Positions 47,163-59,400 of a stretch of DNA of 64,000 nucleotides are shown piece by piece. The notes below the pieces were generated by a model. That model saw nothing but the letters and a program-made list of their open reading frames with translations, ran no database searches and was not told the origin of the DNA. Location of the stretch: assembly GCA_004794655.1 (NCBI GenBank), contig SMMW01000612.1:1079501-1143500 (forward strand). Reading direction: 5' to 3'. Both the position numbers and the translations under genes were made by a program. Positions within the stretch are counted from its first letter, which is position 1, and each line of letters begins with the position of its first letter. This stretch comes from Marisa cornuarietis (taxonomy: Eukaryota > Mollusca > Gastropoda > Architaenioglossa > Ampullariidae).

Positions 47163-48250
47163 TGAATGAGACTACCACTGATTTCGTAAAATACAACTCT
47201 GTACACGTTGATTTCCAAGAAGTTAAAACATGTTCTGTTAGCAAAGAGATATATTGGCATATACATCTCACCTTAGGTGGTTTCCTTACCGTCCTAATAG
47301 CCGCATGTGGTGTGCCTGGAAACTTCCTGAACTGCCTGGTATTCTGGCGCCAGGGGTTGAGAAGTCACATGAACCTCTGCCTCTTCTGCCTGTCATCCGT
47401 GGACTTCATCTTCCACTCGCTGTTGCTGCCGCAGGGATGTTTGTGTGTAGTCGCCTTTTTGTCTAACGGCTACATTGGGGAGGAAGAGTATTACAAATAT
47501 GTACAGTTTGTCTTTGGGTTGATGTTCGCATTAAAATGTACATCTGTAAGCTACAACATGATCATAGCTTTAGAAAGATGCTTGTGTGTCGTGTTTCCTC
47601 TCAGCGCAAAATTCCACTTAAATGTCCGGTCGATGGCCGTAATTCTTGTTGTCATTGCTGTATTGAGTCAGTTATGTTTTCTACCCCTTGATTTTAAATA
47701 TCAAGCGAAAAAGATACAAGTTGGTGGGATTTCAAGCTGGTATCTAGCAGAATCCGATTTGTGGCGACGACACAAGGATATATTTTATGTAACAACTAAT
47801 CTGATCATGCTAATAGTGGGACCTCTAATATCAGTGACTGTTGTATCCACGGCTACGTTGATAACTGTCGTGCAACTTCGAAAAACAACAAGATGGAGAG
47901 AAAGAAATGCGTCTAAGAATGTAATCAAAAGTGATCGCCAGACGGCGTTGACTAAGATGCTTGTAATAGTTTCCCTTGTGTTTATCGCGTGTATGTTACC
48001 AGGAAGCGTGCATATTTTATTACTTTTTATCGTTCCAGAATATTCTTTGCCCGGTTGTTATTTGTATTTATCAAGCGGCGTTGTGGCAACGTGGTCTTCA
48101 TATTTAGACAGTACTGTAAATGTATGCATTTATTACTGTCGTTCTTCGCGATTTCATTCGGAAGTAAGGTTCTTGTTCTGTGGAACCAAAACTGCCAGTA
48201 ATGACGCCAAGACATCCTCAGACAATGACAAGCAGACAAACAGAGAATGA
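47162..48250 (+). CDS. R7: gastropod chemosensory-type GPCR
   Basis: A 362-residue single-exon receptor. Landmarks are a short N-terminus with sequon NET, GVPGN at 50-54 in TM1, WRQGL at 62-66 in ICL1, SSVD at 78-81 in TM2, GEEEYYKY in ECL1, LERC after TM3, KYQAKKIQVGGISSW in ECL2, RWRERNASKN in ICL3, RQTALTKMLVIVS at TM6, and DSTVNVCIYYCRSSRF at TM7-helix 8. A polar Ser/Thr/Asp-rich tail of about 20 residues ends the protein and could be a phosphorylation target. R9 is its paralogue. The order R6-R7 is repeated as R8-R9, suggesting a two-gene duplication. The ligand is unknown. Confidence 0.93.
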   Translation: MNETTTDFVKYNSVHVDFQEVKTCSVSKEIYWHIHLTLGGFLTVLIAACGVPGNFLNCLVFWRQGLRSHMNLCLFCLSSVDFIFHSLLLPQGCLCVVAFLSNGYIGEEEYYKYVQFVFGLMFALKCTSVSYNMIIALERCLCVVFPLSAKFHLNVRSMAVILVVIAVLSQLCFLPLDFKYQAKKIQVGGISSWYLAESDLWRRHKDIFYVTTNLIMLIVGPLISVTVVSTATLITVVQLRKTTRWRERNASKNVIKSDRQTALTKMLVIVSLVFIACMLPGSVHILLLFIVPEYSLPGCYLYLSSGVVATWSSYLDSTVNVCIYYCRSSRFHSEVRFLFCGTKTASNDAKTSSDNDKQTNRE

Positions 48251-50698
48251 CAACGCAAAAGTTATGCATCCTTCTCGCAAAGAAGAATCACAACAACTGC
48301 CCGACAGTTTTAGCAAAACTGAGATACTAGAAAGATACCACTTCATTCATCGTATACAAGGACTGATGGGGAAGGCACATTAGGTTGTGCATTAACTTTC
48401 TTGTCAATTAATCCCAGTTTCTGAATTTGTTTTAACCTGTTCATTATCCTTCATTTGAAACTGGAGGTGATGTAGATAGGAGTGTAGGTGTTAGGGCATC
48501 TGTTTGTATCTTTGGAGAAAATAACGGTCCAGGCATTAAATATGATATCAAGATCGATAACATATTTGTATAGTTATAGAACTGTAGATGTAGGAGCAAG
48601 ATACATGTGCTTCCTCTTTTAGTACGAACTACATACATACGATAGTTATGAATTGGTGACTTCTTAATTTACGCGTGACTGCTCGTAAATCTTTTTTCAA
48701 TGTTAAGTGCTTGAAGATTTTAGAGATATCGTTGTTCCTAAAGATCCAAGTTTTCAGTTTTCTTAATAAGCCGATGGGTCGCTGCAAGCCCAGATAAGTA
48801 TAATATGCTTTCATTCATTACTGTATTTGCACCATGTGGTGTTTGCACATATGGACACGTTTTTTAATTTTTATGGTAAGAGTGGAATTGCTATAGTGTG
48901 CTGATAAAGAAGCATGAAAGTATTAATTATGGGATTGATTACATTACAGAAGCCACCACTATAATCACTCATGCAGACTCTTGTTTCATGTTTTAAAGAC
49001 TCATTGCTTTTATCATAGATGATCGTTGTAAAAATAATACTAATTTCAGTGAAAATATAATAAATATAGGAGCCAAGATAAATGTTTAGGTAAAGTAATT
49101 TCGTGATAAAAATCCAAAACATTAACAAGCCATGGTTGATTTAAATCGACATTTGTAACGCACAACATAGATATGAGTGTAACATCAATTAACCTTTATC
49201 TGACAGTGCCAGCCAAACTAAGTTTGCAGTGAAACAGAAAGATTCAAATTCAAATTACTTCACTGCAGTCAGTTTTAAAATGTGACGATAAAGACTCTAT
49301 AAGATCATAGCGAACATATGCACATTTTCATACAACTTATAGGGCGTTCTCGTTTCATCCCACCCTTAGTGTTTAGTCTGCCCGTGCTGGGCCATACAAA
49401 GGTCGGGTGCAGTGCAAGATCGATAGCGAAGAAGTTTCAATGCAGCACCTCGAATACGGAAAAGACAAACAAGATTCTAATACTGCGAAAAAAAAAATCA
49501 AACTAAAAATAAAATCCAAACGAATACCTTTAACAAGAAATATTTTGCGTATTTTATTTTTACAATTTCCTGGGATTTTTCGTGTCCTAAAATATTGAGC
49601 ATGTTTTGCCGCGGGTTATGCTCATGTTTATATCAGATATAAAAATAAACAGTAGTTTGTCAACAAACAGAAAATTGCTAATAAACAATAGATAGTAAAT
49701 AAACGAAGCTAATCTGCCTCCTCGACGAACACTTTTAAAGGAAAATTTTGCAGCAGAACTACCCAAACATGGGAGACTACTGGGTAACACCTATGTGTAA
49801 TGCAATCTGCAGTTACGTACCTTAGATCATGTTAGGGCAGTTAACAAACTGGAGGAAGGATGAGGGTGGACCTTATAAATGTTAAACTGGCAACAGTGGG
49901 CTAAACTTTAATATACCTCCTACAAATACACATTCAGCTTTTTACAAAGCCACGCAAATGTAGCATCTTTATTTTAAAAACATTTAAAAGATAAATATCT
50001 ATTCACATGATCGTTGATAGGGATGTCAGCACACCAGATCAATTAATTTCGAAAAAAATCAGGTGGATGTAAAGTATGAAGAAACCATTTTACCTGCAAT
50101 CTATTTTCCTCTGTAGTTCATATCTTCATATTTGTCCGCTAACCATTTTATGGGACACACTGAATTGTTGAACAGATCGCTGAACGGGTAGTGGAATCGA
50201 TAGATAATCGGATCGTCGAATAGTTAGGTGATCGGGTCGTAGAAGAGATTGATAGAATAGACAACATCTCGCCATGAATCGCATAGCAACCAAACGGACG
50301 ATAACACGAACAGTGAGTTGTCCAAATGTCCCTCGCATAGGTATATACTGCACCCGTACGCCTTTCTCGGGATCAATGATCAAGATTCTGTTATAACATA
50401 GCAAAGTTTGAGATGGTGGACAGTGTCTCTAAAATCCATCAACATCTGGGTACTAGCTAGACCTGTACTGGTCAGTCAAATCCTTTGGCCCATTCCCTCT
50501 CTCTCTCTTTCTCTCTCGACCCTCCAGTAAAAAAATGTAGAAAAAAATCAAGATGCGTATCGGCTTAGTTGCTTTCACTGTCGCCTAGCAACGCTAACCA
50601 ACTAGTTTATCCATGCCAACTGAATACACTAACCGACTCTATCATCCAGGTTGGCATGTGACTTTTGTACCTTTGTATCAAGTCATGGCGCCCCTTAC

Positions 50699-50699
<1 letters not shown>
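48251..50699. other. Intergenic DNA downstream of R7
   Basis: No gene is supported. ORFs of 60-92 codons (for example 48871-49128, minus, and 50126-50404, minus) have no recognisable domain. Confidence 0.45.

Positions 50700-50773
<74 letters not shown>
50700..50773. repeat. (AATC)n tetranucleotide microsatellite
   Basis: About 18 perfect AATC units. It has no spacer structure, so it is not a CRISPR. Confidence 0.98.
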
Positions 50774-53674
50774 GGAATATTATTTGGAAACTTAGAAAAT
50801 CTGTCGTTTTGAATCTGTTCATGCTTATCTGCATTTTATATAAAGTATTGTAACGCTCCCGATTTATTAATTATTTATGTTACTTTTCACTAAACTGCGT
50901 TGATTTTTTTTTCATTTTGGACGTGCGCTTGGGGCTCGGAGTCAGTTGTGATATCTTTAGTTGCTGTTTAGTGTAAGTGAAAATGCGGCACGCCCGTGTC
51001 AGCGCAGGTGGAGGAGACTTCAAAAAAGGTCACCAGCCTGAGGCAGCGGCTCGATTGCAACATCTCTGTCCATTTTGCGACCTTTGTCCCCGAAGTTCAC
51101 GACATGGACGGAGCAGAAACCTTGATTTCCCGAGGGATGTCATCCCCAGACCTGAGCCCGGCTCTCAGTAAACACAAGCGAGACATCAGCGAGAGAAGCC
51201 TATCTCAGTGAGGTTTATGGAGACTGCCCATACAAGACTGGGTGTGGGAGGTGGGAGACATCAATGCCATGTGTCGTGTTAGAAAATTTGACAGACCACA
51301 ATTTTAGCGGGTTTACTGATGTTGCGTGTTTGTTATACTTGTGCATCTCAGTAATATCGCAATGGTATTCACACACTATGTCACATTTGGACCTGTTCTC
51401 ATTAGCAAGTTAACCAAGATGCTTAGAGGACGGAGAAGACGGTTAACGGTTTAAATTAATATTTGGCTACATTTTGTTTTGTTTTATTGTTGTTTATCGC
51501 ATATCGGACAGCACAAATGTTCAGAAGTTTAATACTTTTTAACACTCTTAATATTTTCATCTTCAAGCTGAAAAACCGATTGTGCACGGCGTTTCAATGA
51601 AATGTTTCAGCTGGAGATGCTTCAACGTGCACGGACTATGCAAACATTACATCAAATCTACGTTAGCGAAAAGACTATCCAAAACAAGAGTTTAGAGTTG
51701 TGAACGATAAGAAGATGATTGAAAAATACGCTTAAATTAATAAATTACGTAAGTCAAGAAATAAAGAAAGACAAACATAACTGTAAAATTTGATCAGGGC
51801 CTTCCAGTCCGCCAAATGCTAGAAACAAATAACAAAAAGCATCGGCAAATCATTAGAGACTACGACTCTTGCTTACTTTACGAAATAAGGGTATGTATAC
51901 TGGTGTCAATAGCGAGCTTTTGCCAATACAGGGCCCCTGTGTCGAAGCACACTAAAATGGCAGTGACAAGTAAAAGAATGAAAAAAAAACAGCTAGAGTT
52001 AGAGTTTAGCGCATGTTATATAAAAGAAAATAGTTTATCAACAGTTCTAAGTTTAGTAAATCCCAGTGATACTGAAATGTCTTGGTGACATAAATAACCT
52101 AAATTAGAAATTACTGACTCCGTTTGCTTAAACGTTGTTGGCGCTGTACAAGATGATTATCTGTCCCCAGGTCCCATAAGTAGATGAAAGGCATCAACCA
52201 GTCACAATCCGTTGTCACGACCGCTGACGCAGGTAAACAGGTACCCACGCTGATGTCATGCATAGCGAATTTGCTTTCGACAAACTCTAGTAACTTCTGT
52301 AGATGGAGGCTATAAATTAAACTAATTTTGCCTTTGCTTAGATTCACTTCTCGACAGCTGCAAAAATTTCCTGGAATGCAGCTACGATGCACGATGTGTA
52401 ATATTTATATCGCTCGCTGCAGAAGCCAATGGCGTAGGTTGATCCATGCAGCCCCTCATGTCCAGATCCATCATAAGCCTGCATGTAGTAAGACGCACCC
52501 TCTGATTATACTGTTTACATAACCATGCCACTTTTGTGTAGTTTCATTGACAACACATTGGCAAAGAGCTATTTATTCAACATCTCCGGGCTAAGGTGTG
52601 CGTCTTTATATGGTGAGAACAAAGGCAATAGCAAATATCCTTCCTCCGGCTCAAGTGTTAGTTCAAAGTCTTCCGTTTTTCATACATAATGACTCAACAA
52701 ATTAGAAACTAAGACAGCTAGTCATCAGTCTTTTCCTGAAGAAATCCATTTGTGTTTTCTCTGATAGAAAGTAACACACGTGGAATTTTTTATTCACCAT
52801 TGGACTGGAGTAAAATCAATGTGAACTGGGATTTTATACTCAATTGTATATTTTGGCTGAACATGATTGAAGAAACCAGTAATATACAAACTTTACAATA
52901 AATCATTTTAGAAGTTTATAATATAGCTTTATTTCTTAGGGGGGGGTTGTTTGTTTTTTTTTCAAACTACTAGGGATTGAATTGCTAAAAGCGGCTAATA
53001 TGGCCATCAGTAGGTTTCTTTATTGGTCGTACTCGTCGAAATAATAAAAGAAAGCTGAACTTAAATATAACTGACGTAGTGAATCATTTTCTACTCGAAC
53101 TTGCAGTTGCTAAATAGTTTATTTACAATCGCGTCTTCAGCTCAGATTTTAAGCGGTAGTATGCCGCCAAATATCCTCAACTATTCACTTGATCGAAACC
53201 ATCCAAAGAACCCGTTCATTTCACTCTCCTAAGTGGTTTTGGCGAAACCTGTCATCACGGCTCTTGGGATTGTCCCTGCAATTTATACACTAGTACATCA
53301 AGGATGAGCTGAGACAAATGAAAGAGACAAGCGATAACTCCCATATAGTAAACAAAAGAAAAATTAAGTATTTCTCGAAGGGCTGCCCAGATAAAATAAA
53401 AATCAAATAAATGAAAAGCCCACTAAATTATTAGATATTATAAATTTCCTTCAATTAAGGTCACATGCACTGCTTAAGAATATCTATTTCATTAAAGACT
53501 ATGAAAACATTGCCATTTCAATAAGTAAATTGAATCTTGCTACGCGTGGTCGCCTTTTATTTTCGAACATTAAAGGTTAATAGGTACATAACACTTTCTC
53601 CAATGGTAACACTTACATTTTTCCTTCAGTTAAATTTCTTGGCAAATAGACTATGACGGTTGTAATAAGTAGTT
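50774..53674. other. R8 5' flank
   Basis: Bases 50915-51540 match 26825-27130 and bases 52090 onward match the R5 and R6 5' flanks (CTAAATTAG...ATTACT...GTACAAGATG), so the long unit extends at least from 50.9 kb. A 71-codon frame at 50996-51211 with polar composition and locally higher GC looks coding-like (ends SSPDLSPALSKHKRDISERS), but its counterpart near 26900 is not open and I recognise no family. Confidence 0.45.

Positions 53675-53750
<76 letters not shown>
53675..53750. repeat. CA microsatellite upstream of R8
   Basis: A pure (CA)n run ending about 232 bp before the R8 start, at the same relative position as in R5 and R6. Confidence 0.97.
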
Positions 53751-53754
<4 letters not shown>

Positions 53755-53938
53755 TTTTTGTCTAGATATATAATGTTTTGTAAGTCATCGATTAAAGCCG
53801 TATTTTTACAAGAACAAATATCATTTCAGGTTTAAAAAAATTGACATAATTATTAGAAATGCATATTTAATCCAGTTGAATTTGATACGGTGAAAAACCA
53901 AAAAAATGTTTTTGTTTATGACATTTTTGTTGTCTTTC

Positions 53939-53951
53939 TATAAAATCTTAG
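53939..53951 (+). promoter_or_regulatory. TATAAAATCTTAG element before R8
   Basis: Shares TATAAAATCTT with R5 and R6 and lies 44 bp before the aligned ATG (53983). If it is a TATA box, transcription would start near 53965-53970 and skip the upstream ATG at 53956. If TTAG is a splice site, both ATGs would be in the mRNA. Confidence 0.45.
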
Positions 53952-53982
53952 GGGAATGTCAAAATCAGCGATACATAGTGCA

Positions 53983-55017
53983 ATGGCGCTTTTAAATTCT
54001 TCCGCGGAAGTTAGCAAACTTTCCCCTAAGACCAACTTTACAGACCTACAAGACTATGTACAGGGTGCAATTGTTTATCGCTATATGCTGTTGACTATTG
54101 GTGGGGTTGTGACAGTTGGTCTTACCATTACTGGAATCCCGGGAAACATTATCTGTTGTATAGTCTTTAAGCGCCAAGGACTGAGAGACCGCATGAATCT
54201 CTGTCTCTTTTCTCTTGCACTTGTGGATCTGTTCTTGATGTTCTACGCATTCATCTGGTCGTCCTGTGCGCTGCTCATCTTTTTTGGCTGGTGTGGATTC
54301 GACGACGAAGATTATATGACTTGCCTGCGTGTCAACACTGGTGTTGCGTATGGTTTTAGGGCTACCTCTGGTTTGTATTCTGTGGTCATTTCGGTTGAAC
54401 GGTGTGTCTGTGTGTTATTTCCCCTGCGCGTATCCCATCTCGTGCCGACACGAATAATGGCAGCACTTCTGATCTTTTTAGCTCTTTTACCTCAGCTAGG
54501 ATTTAGTCTCTTGCCAATCAAGTATCAAGTCGGCCGGTCCCTAACCCCTGTTGGTCTCCAGTGGCAGCTTGTCCCATCTGTACTGTGGTATCAACATCAA
54601 GACCTCATCGACGCCATCTTTTACATGCTCATGAGCGTCACTGTGCCGTTGGTAACGTTTCTAAGTGTTTCCATGGCGACATTTGTTACAGTAATCAAGC
54701 TCAGAGCTGCCATGCTATGGCGGGAGAAGGCGAGCTCCTCTATTGACCACAGTCACCTCAGGCAGACAGGACTGACAAAGATGCTGGTCCTCACATCCTG
54801 TCTTTACATCGTTACCATGGCACCGTTTGTGTCTATCACTATCACACATCTATTTATTCCGGAGTTTTCGACAAACGGTCGCCTTGTGAACATCTATATG
54901 GCCTACTATACAATAGCAAATGGCTGCCCTTTCATTAACAGTAGTGTCGTTGTCTTTATTTATTACAATCGATCTTCTCGATTCAGGCTAGAGACGCGTA
55001 AACTAATGTCGTTTTAG
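53983..55017 (+). CDS. R8: gastropod chemosensory-type GPCR
   Basis: I chose 53983 (MALLNSSAEV) because it aligns with the R5 and R6 starts and gives exactly 344 residues, the same as both. An in-frame ATG at 53956 would add nine residues (MSKSAIHSA). Landmarks are NSS and NFT sequons, GIPGN in TM1, KRQGLRDRMNLCLF in ICL1-TM2, LALVD in TM2, WCGFDDEDYMTCL across ECL1-TM3 (DDED replaces GEEN), SVERC after TM3, KYQV...LQW in ECL2, LWREKASSSIDHSHLRQ in ICL3 (three residues longer than R5 and R6), a TM6 proline, and NSSVVVFIYYNRSSRF at TM7-helix 8. The C-tail is correspondingly shorter. The ligand is unknown. Confidence 0.92.
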   Translation: MALLNSSAEVSKLSPKTNFTDLQDYVQGAIVYRYMLLTIGGVVTVGLTITGIPGNIICCIVFKRQGLRDRMNLCLFSLALVDLFLMFYAFIWSSCALLIFFGWCGFDDEDYMTCLRVNTGVAYGFRATSGLYSVVISVERCVCVLFPLRVSHLVPTRIMAALLIFLALLPQLGFSLLPIKYQVGRSLTPVGLQWQLVPSVLWYQHQDLIDAIFYMLMSVTVPLVTFLSVSMATFVTVIKLRAAMLWREKASSSIDHSHLRQTGLTKMLVLTSCLYIVTMAPFVSITITHLFIPEFSTNGRLVNIYMAYYTIANGCPFINSSVVVFIYYNRSSRFRLETRKLMSF

Positions 55018-55065
55018 TAAACGTAATCTGTTTTAGATGATAATTAATCTGCATTAAATGTTACA

Positions 55066-55132
<67 letters not shown>
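55066..55132. repeat. (CAT)n trinucleotide microsatellite
   Basis: About 22 perfect CAT units, 49 bp after the R8 stop, so probably within its 3' UTR. An AATAAA follows at 55287-55292. Confidence 0.98.
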
Positions 55133-55286
55133 TTTCTTTGTACACTTCCCTCCCGGTTTCTAATCTTTCCTCCAGCTCTTTGTCTACCAGTCTACCTGTG
55201 TACATCTGCGATACGTAAAAAAACATGGCAGCTCTTATTTTTCCAGTAATGAATGTTTTCCCACCGGATTTTCATTTTAATGTTTG

Positions 55287-55292
55287 AATAAA
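55287..55292 (+). terminator. Candidate poly(A) signal of R8
   Basis: An AATAAA 270 bp past the R8 stop. If it is used, the CAT repeat is transcribed in the 3' UTR. Confidence 0.3.
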
Positions 55293-55399
55293 ATTAGTGT
55301 CTTTACCTAATGTTAAATAACACAGTCGGTAAATGTTTGAATTTAAACTAGTCAGTCTGTCGTCCCTTGACTAGTACCCGTCGTTGTGAAAAGTGCACA

Positions 55400-55403
<4 letters not shown>

Positions 55404-55435
<32 letters not shown>

Positions 55436-55930
55436 GAAGATTTGTATAGCGCATATTCACGCTCATAGAGAGCATGCTCTTAGCGCTTAAAACAAGGAAG
55501 AGACATAGACTTAATGAATAGAACACGAGGGACGGAAGCACAAACAAGAGTACTGACGACAAACAGAAAATAAAGACACAAAAAGGCAGCAAGTAACAGG
55601 AACAGAGAATGTAAAGATTCTACAGAGAAAGATGGTAGAAAAGTAGCAAGAGCGGAAGGAGGGGTGAGGGTAAGAAGGACGAGCATTGTGTGGACTGTGT
55701 TAGAAGTAATACTCAAGGAAGAGGTGAGTTTTCAGTGCAGATTTGAAGGATTCAGTTGTGGGAAGGTGGCGGATATGGAAAGGGAGAGAGTTTTGCTGCA
55801 CTGAATGCGAGAACAGACGGGTAGCCAGTGTCGTTGACGAAGGAGAGGAGTGACGAGTAGCAGCTGACAAGACCCGCCACAGACTCGTTCAGGGCAATAG
55901 TGAGCAGGTCCTGCTAGTGCGGCTCGTCAA
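55404..55930 (-). mobile_element. L2-like LINE remnant with (AAT)n end
   Basis: On the minus strand this is the 3' end of an L2-like element. The C-terminal ORF2 reading contains PFHIRHLPTTESFKSALKT followed by a stop, then a 3' UTR, the GCGCTATACAAATC tail and (ATT)n. It matches 62285-62640 of the larger copy. About 190 bp present there (62638-62823) are missing here, where the sequence jumps from GAGAGAGTTTTGCTGCA to CTGAATGCGAGAAC. It is dead, and lies 387 bp downstream of R8. Confidence 0.7.
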
Positions 55931-56475
55931 ATCCTAGATCTTCGTGAGACAGTTTTTTTTCTCTGGCGACGACTTCGTCTATCCTCTTGAGAAACCTCCA
56001 GAGTACCTTGAAGTATAATTTTTAACAAATTGTTATGCCAGGACACTTGACCAAAGACTACCAGCTTTCCCTGCGGGATTTGTGCAAGTACATTTCCTTG
56101 GTGTCCCACGCGTTAGGAAACCGTGCATTGTACAAAGTCACTGGTCTTATGTTCCCCGTATGAGATCCGGAGCCAGCCTCCTCTGGCACTTGTTCTTGAA
56201 TTTCTGGATTCTTCTCTAAGTATCGGCAAGTATAGTCCACGTTTCACAACCTTTAAGCAGGATCGGTACTAATAGGAAACAAATTTGTTCTTTGTAGAAA
56301 ACCTAATGGTAGAGCTGCGCCTGACCCTGTCAATACTAGCTGTTACTGCTGTTGCTGTTATCATCCGGATGATGATAGCTGTCGTGGAGCTGCTGTACTT
56401 AGAAAGGGTGGGTCCCAAGTACTTGAAGTCTTTTACGATTTCAAGCCGCATCCCGTTCGTGTAATAACTGTTGCC
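55931..56475 (-). mobile_element. Second non-LTR retrotransposon remnant (RT C-terminal region)
   Basis: The minus strand reads EIVKDFKYLGPTLSKYSSST at about 56395-56451, then IRFSTKNKF near 56290, a CETWTILADT-like segment near 56235 in another frame, and KLVVFGQVSWHNNLLKIIL then QGTLE near 56000. This matches the order FKYLG, CETWT, WFGHV-x-R-x-x-L, I-x-QG of endonuclease-reverse transcriptase elements. Several frameshifts and stops are present. The family differs from the adjacent L2-like piece; the clade is not assigned. Confidence 0.65.
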
Positions 56476-59400
56476 AAATCTATGGCGTTAACATTATCAG
56501 TGCTGGTCTCCCTTCAATATGCGTTTATTATTGACTGTCAGTAAGTTCTTGCAGTTCTTTGCTAAAGATATCTAGTTATGCCGTTAAACTTATTAATTAT
56601 TACAAAAACACCACATGCTATATTACAAAACTAAAGTATACAACAGTACAATATTTCAAAGATTTGATTATATTTTTTCTAAAACAATTGATTCCATTTA
56701 CAGCTCGAACACAGCTTTATTGAATTTTAAGTCCACAGTTAATTGCGAAATTTTTGTTATTCCATCGGCCTTGACAATGTACGATATTGCGTGAACCACT
56801 TTATTAACAATATAAATGGTACAAATCCTTGTATATAATTTTTCTTTGTCAGTTTTACTGACGTTCATTAACGCTTTGAATCAGACGAAGGTATTAACAT
56901 CTGATAAATTACAACAAGAACGTACGATGTTTAGATTGTGTGTCAATAATTGCTGATATTCTCGACTCAAATCGGTTGTTCTTTATACTCTCAGGGAAAA
57001 TATTTTTGTAGAACGATAACAGAACACATTTTACTCCGTTAAAAAATAGTTTTGTCTCTTTAATAAATACACTGTACTTGTTGATTTTTTCTAAGTTTAT
57101 TTAACTGATAATTTTCTTAGCCTGACAACGAGTAAAGTATGTAACATATATAACAAGACTGTGATGTTTTCGTAGTTCTGTACGTAGATAAATGTGTTTT
57201 GCAGTTCTACTTTCTCTTAATTAAGCTAAGAACAATTCTATGCATGTAGTCCCAAATAATAATTTTTAGTTGTCACAGCAATACTGAAACAGATAGCCAG
57301 CTTGTCAAGGAACTACGCTGTCCAGAAGAAGACTTTAGTAGACATGTAAAAGGACAACTATGACGTAGTCTAAAAGAAGCTTTTTGTTTTATGCTGCTGC
57401 TTTTGTCGCTCCTTTCCACCGAAACACTAGTACTGTTTTAAAATGTCATCATTATTTTGTTCAAAGTATTGTTTGATCCTTTGTCAAGATCTCTCATTGA
57501 GTTTGTATGTAATACGATTGTAAATCACGCTGTGAAAACACGTATAGTAGTAACTCGCCGGTATCCCGTCCCAAACTGCATAGATTTCATTACAGACTTT
57601 ATCAAACCTCCTTTAGTAACTTTACACAAAGATTTATGAAAACTGTTATGACCATCACCATTTACACCGTAACTTGAGGCTACAATGTTCCGAAGTTTAT
57701 TTCGAAAAACGTGGCATGGTCTTGACATTGGTGTCCTGGCTCTACTTCTGAGCCTTTGCTTTCTCTGCTGAGGTTCTTTGTCTCTAAAAAAAGTGTCAGA
57801 TTTCATCTGAGTTTTTCCTAAAACGCTATACATTAGTTCTGTGAAACTTGGCACTTGGCTGATTGTTCTCGTAATTCTTACATCTAACGGTAATCTTTCA
57901 CGGAAACGAAATGTAAAATATTCACACCTCGGTGGCTAGAAATCTGGCCACACGAGTCACAAGTTTTCCTCCTGTATTTCCCCCACAAAAACAAAACAAT
58001 GCACAATGCACGTTGCATGAATCAAGATAAATCCAAACGATTTATTAAAATATAAGTTAAGTGAAAATACTCACGCACGAGAATAGTGTTTAAGTAATAA
58101 AAATCTCCGTTCTATCCACGAGAACAGTATGTCTAATGTCACATTTCTGTTAATTCCAGTTATAACCACCATCCATTCTCACAGACACACATCTCATATA
58201 TTGGTCTCAAATAGATTTTCCTTGGTATTGAAGCTAAAGACGTGTCGACTGTTGATCAAGTGCTTTGTTAACACTGACATTGTGCCGAGAAGTGCCTTGC
58301 AAAGGTTTCCCTTCTTTACTGAAACTTTACACATTCTTACCTACTCATACGACCCGGGATGTCATTGGACAAACACACACAACAAACAATGTTTAGTGAA
58401 TCAATAATAAGCCAGCGTGAAAGTAAGAAAGACCACACCCCATCTTACCATTGTCTAACCACACACTCGCTTTAGGTTACAAAGTTGGGAAGGTAGAGGA
58501 TGGCGGATAGAGACTCTTCCCTGTCTGACAAGATGCGACAAGCCCTCGATAGATTTTTACCCCGTCTGGCTGTTAGATGTAATTGTCGAGACGCTCCAAT
58601 TGACAGACATCATCTACATCTCTGCTCGGTAGCTTTACACGCTTCGCTTGCTTCAGCCATTGAATGTCGTCTACCCTTGATAAAGCTTCCCTAATAAACT
58701 ATAATCAACACCTTTTAATAACCTAAAAGCCGTTTAATTACTTAGTAGTATTAGCCGAGGAACATGCGGCTAAGTTTAATTTAAAGTTTTAGTGTAAGGT
58801 TACCACATGATAGAAGGTTCCCCGAGCATAACATAATCTTTGCTTAAACTAGTTTAGCTCCTGTGCAGGTCTTTGACGACAAGCAAGGCCCTTGCTGAGT
58901 TTGAATGATTACATCAGTGATTCTCTCGAAATTAAGATAAAACATGTGACCCAGGATTTTTTTTAACCTTTGCGTCCCTGTAATTTCTGTTGAAAGTAGC
59001 TCCTCGCTGACATTTTGGTAAGGGTGTCTACAGTGTAAAGGGGAAAGACATTTCAGCAGCTTTGTTACTGATTTCTCAGTGCCCCCATACGTCTAGTTTT
59101 TCTCTGACAATTACAGGCCGTATTAGTGGAGCAGGGTGAAACAGATATTGTTTTGATTTATACTTCAGTTTTATGAATTCGCGAAAATAAATTTAACTAA
59201 TATTGTATTTGTCGAACTGCAAATTAAACTCAGGTAACACGGGAATAACCAGTTCTTATGTCTCTGTACCTGGCGCTTTACCATCACGTGACTAACTGGT
59301 CCATCTCATTAATGTCATGTTTGTCGGCTTTATCGGAAGAGAAGTGGAGTTTCGGTATGAAGCCCAGCCAAGGCTCAACTACATATGACTAGCTGTCTAA

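Noticed and set aside
50700..50773. Regular repeat resembling a CRISPR array
   Set aside because: It is a pure AATC microsatellite without spacers, in an animal genome.
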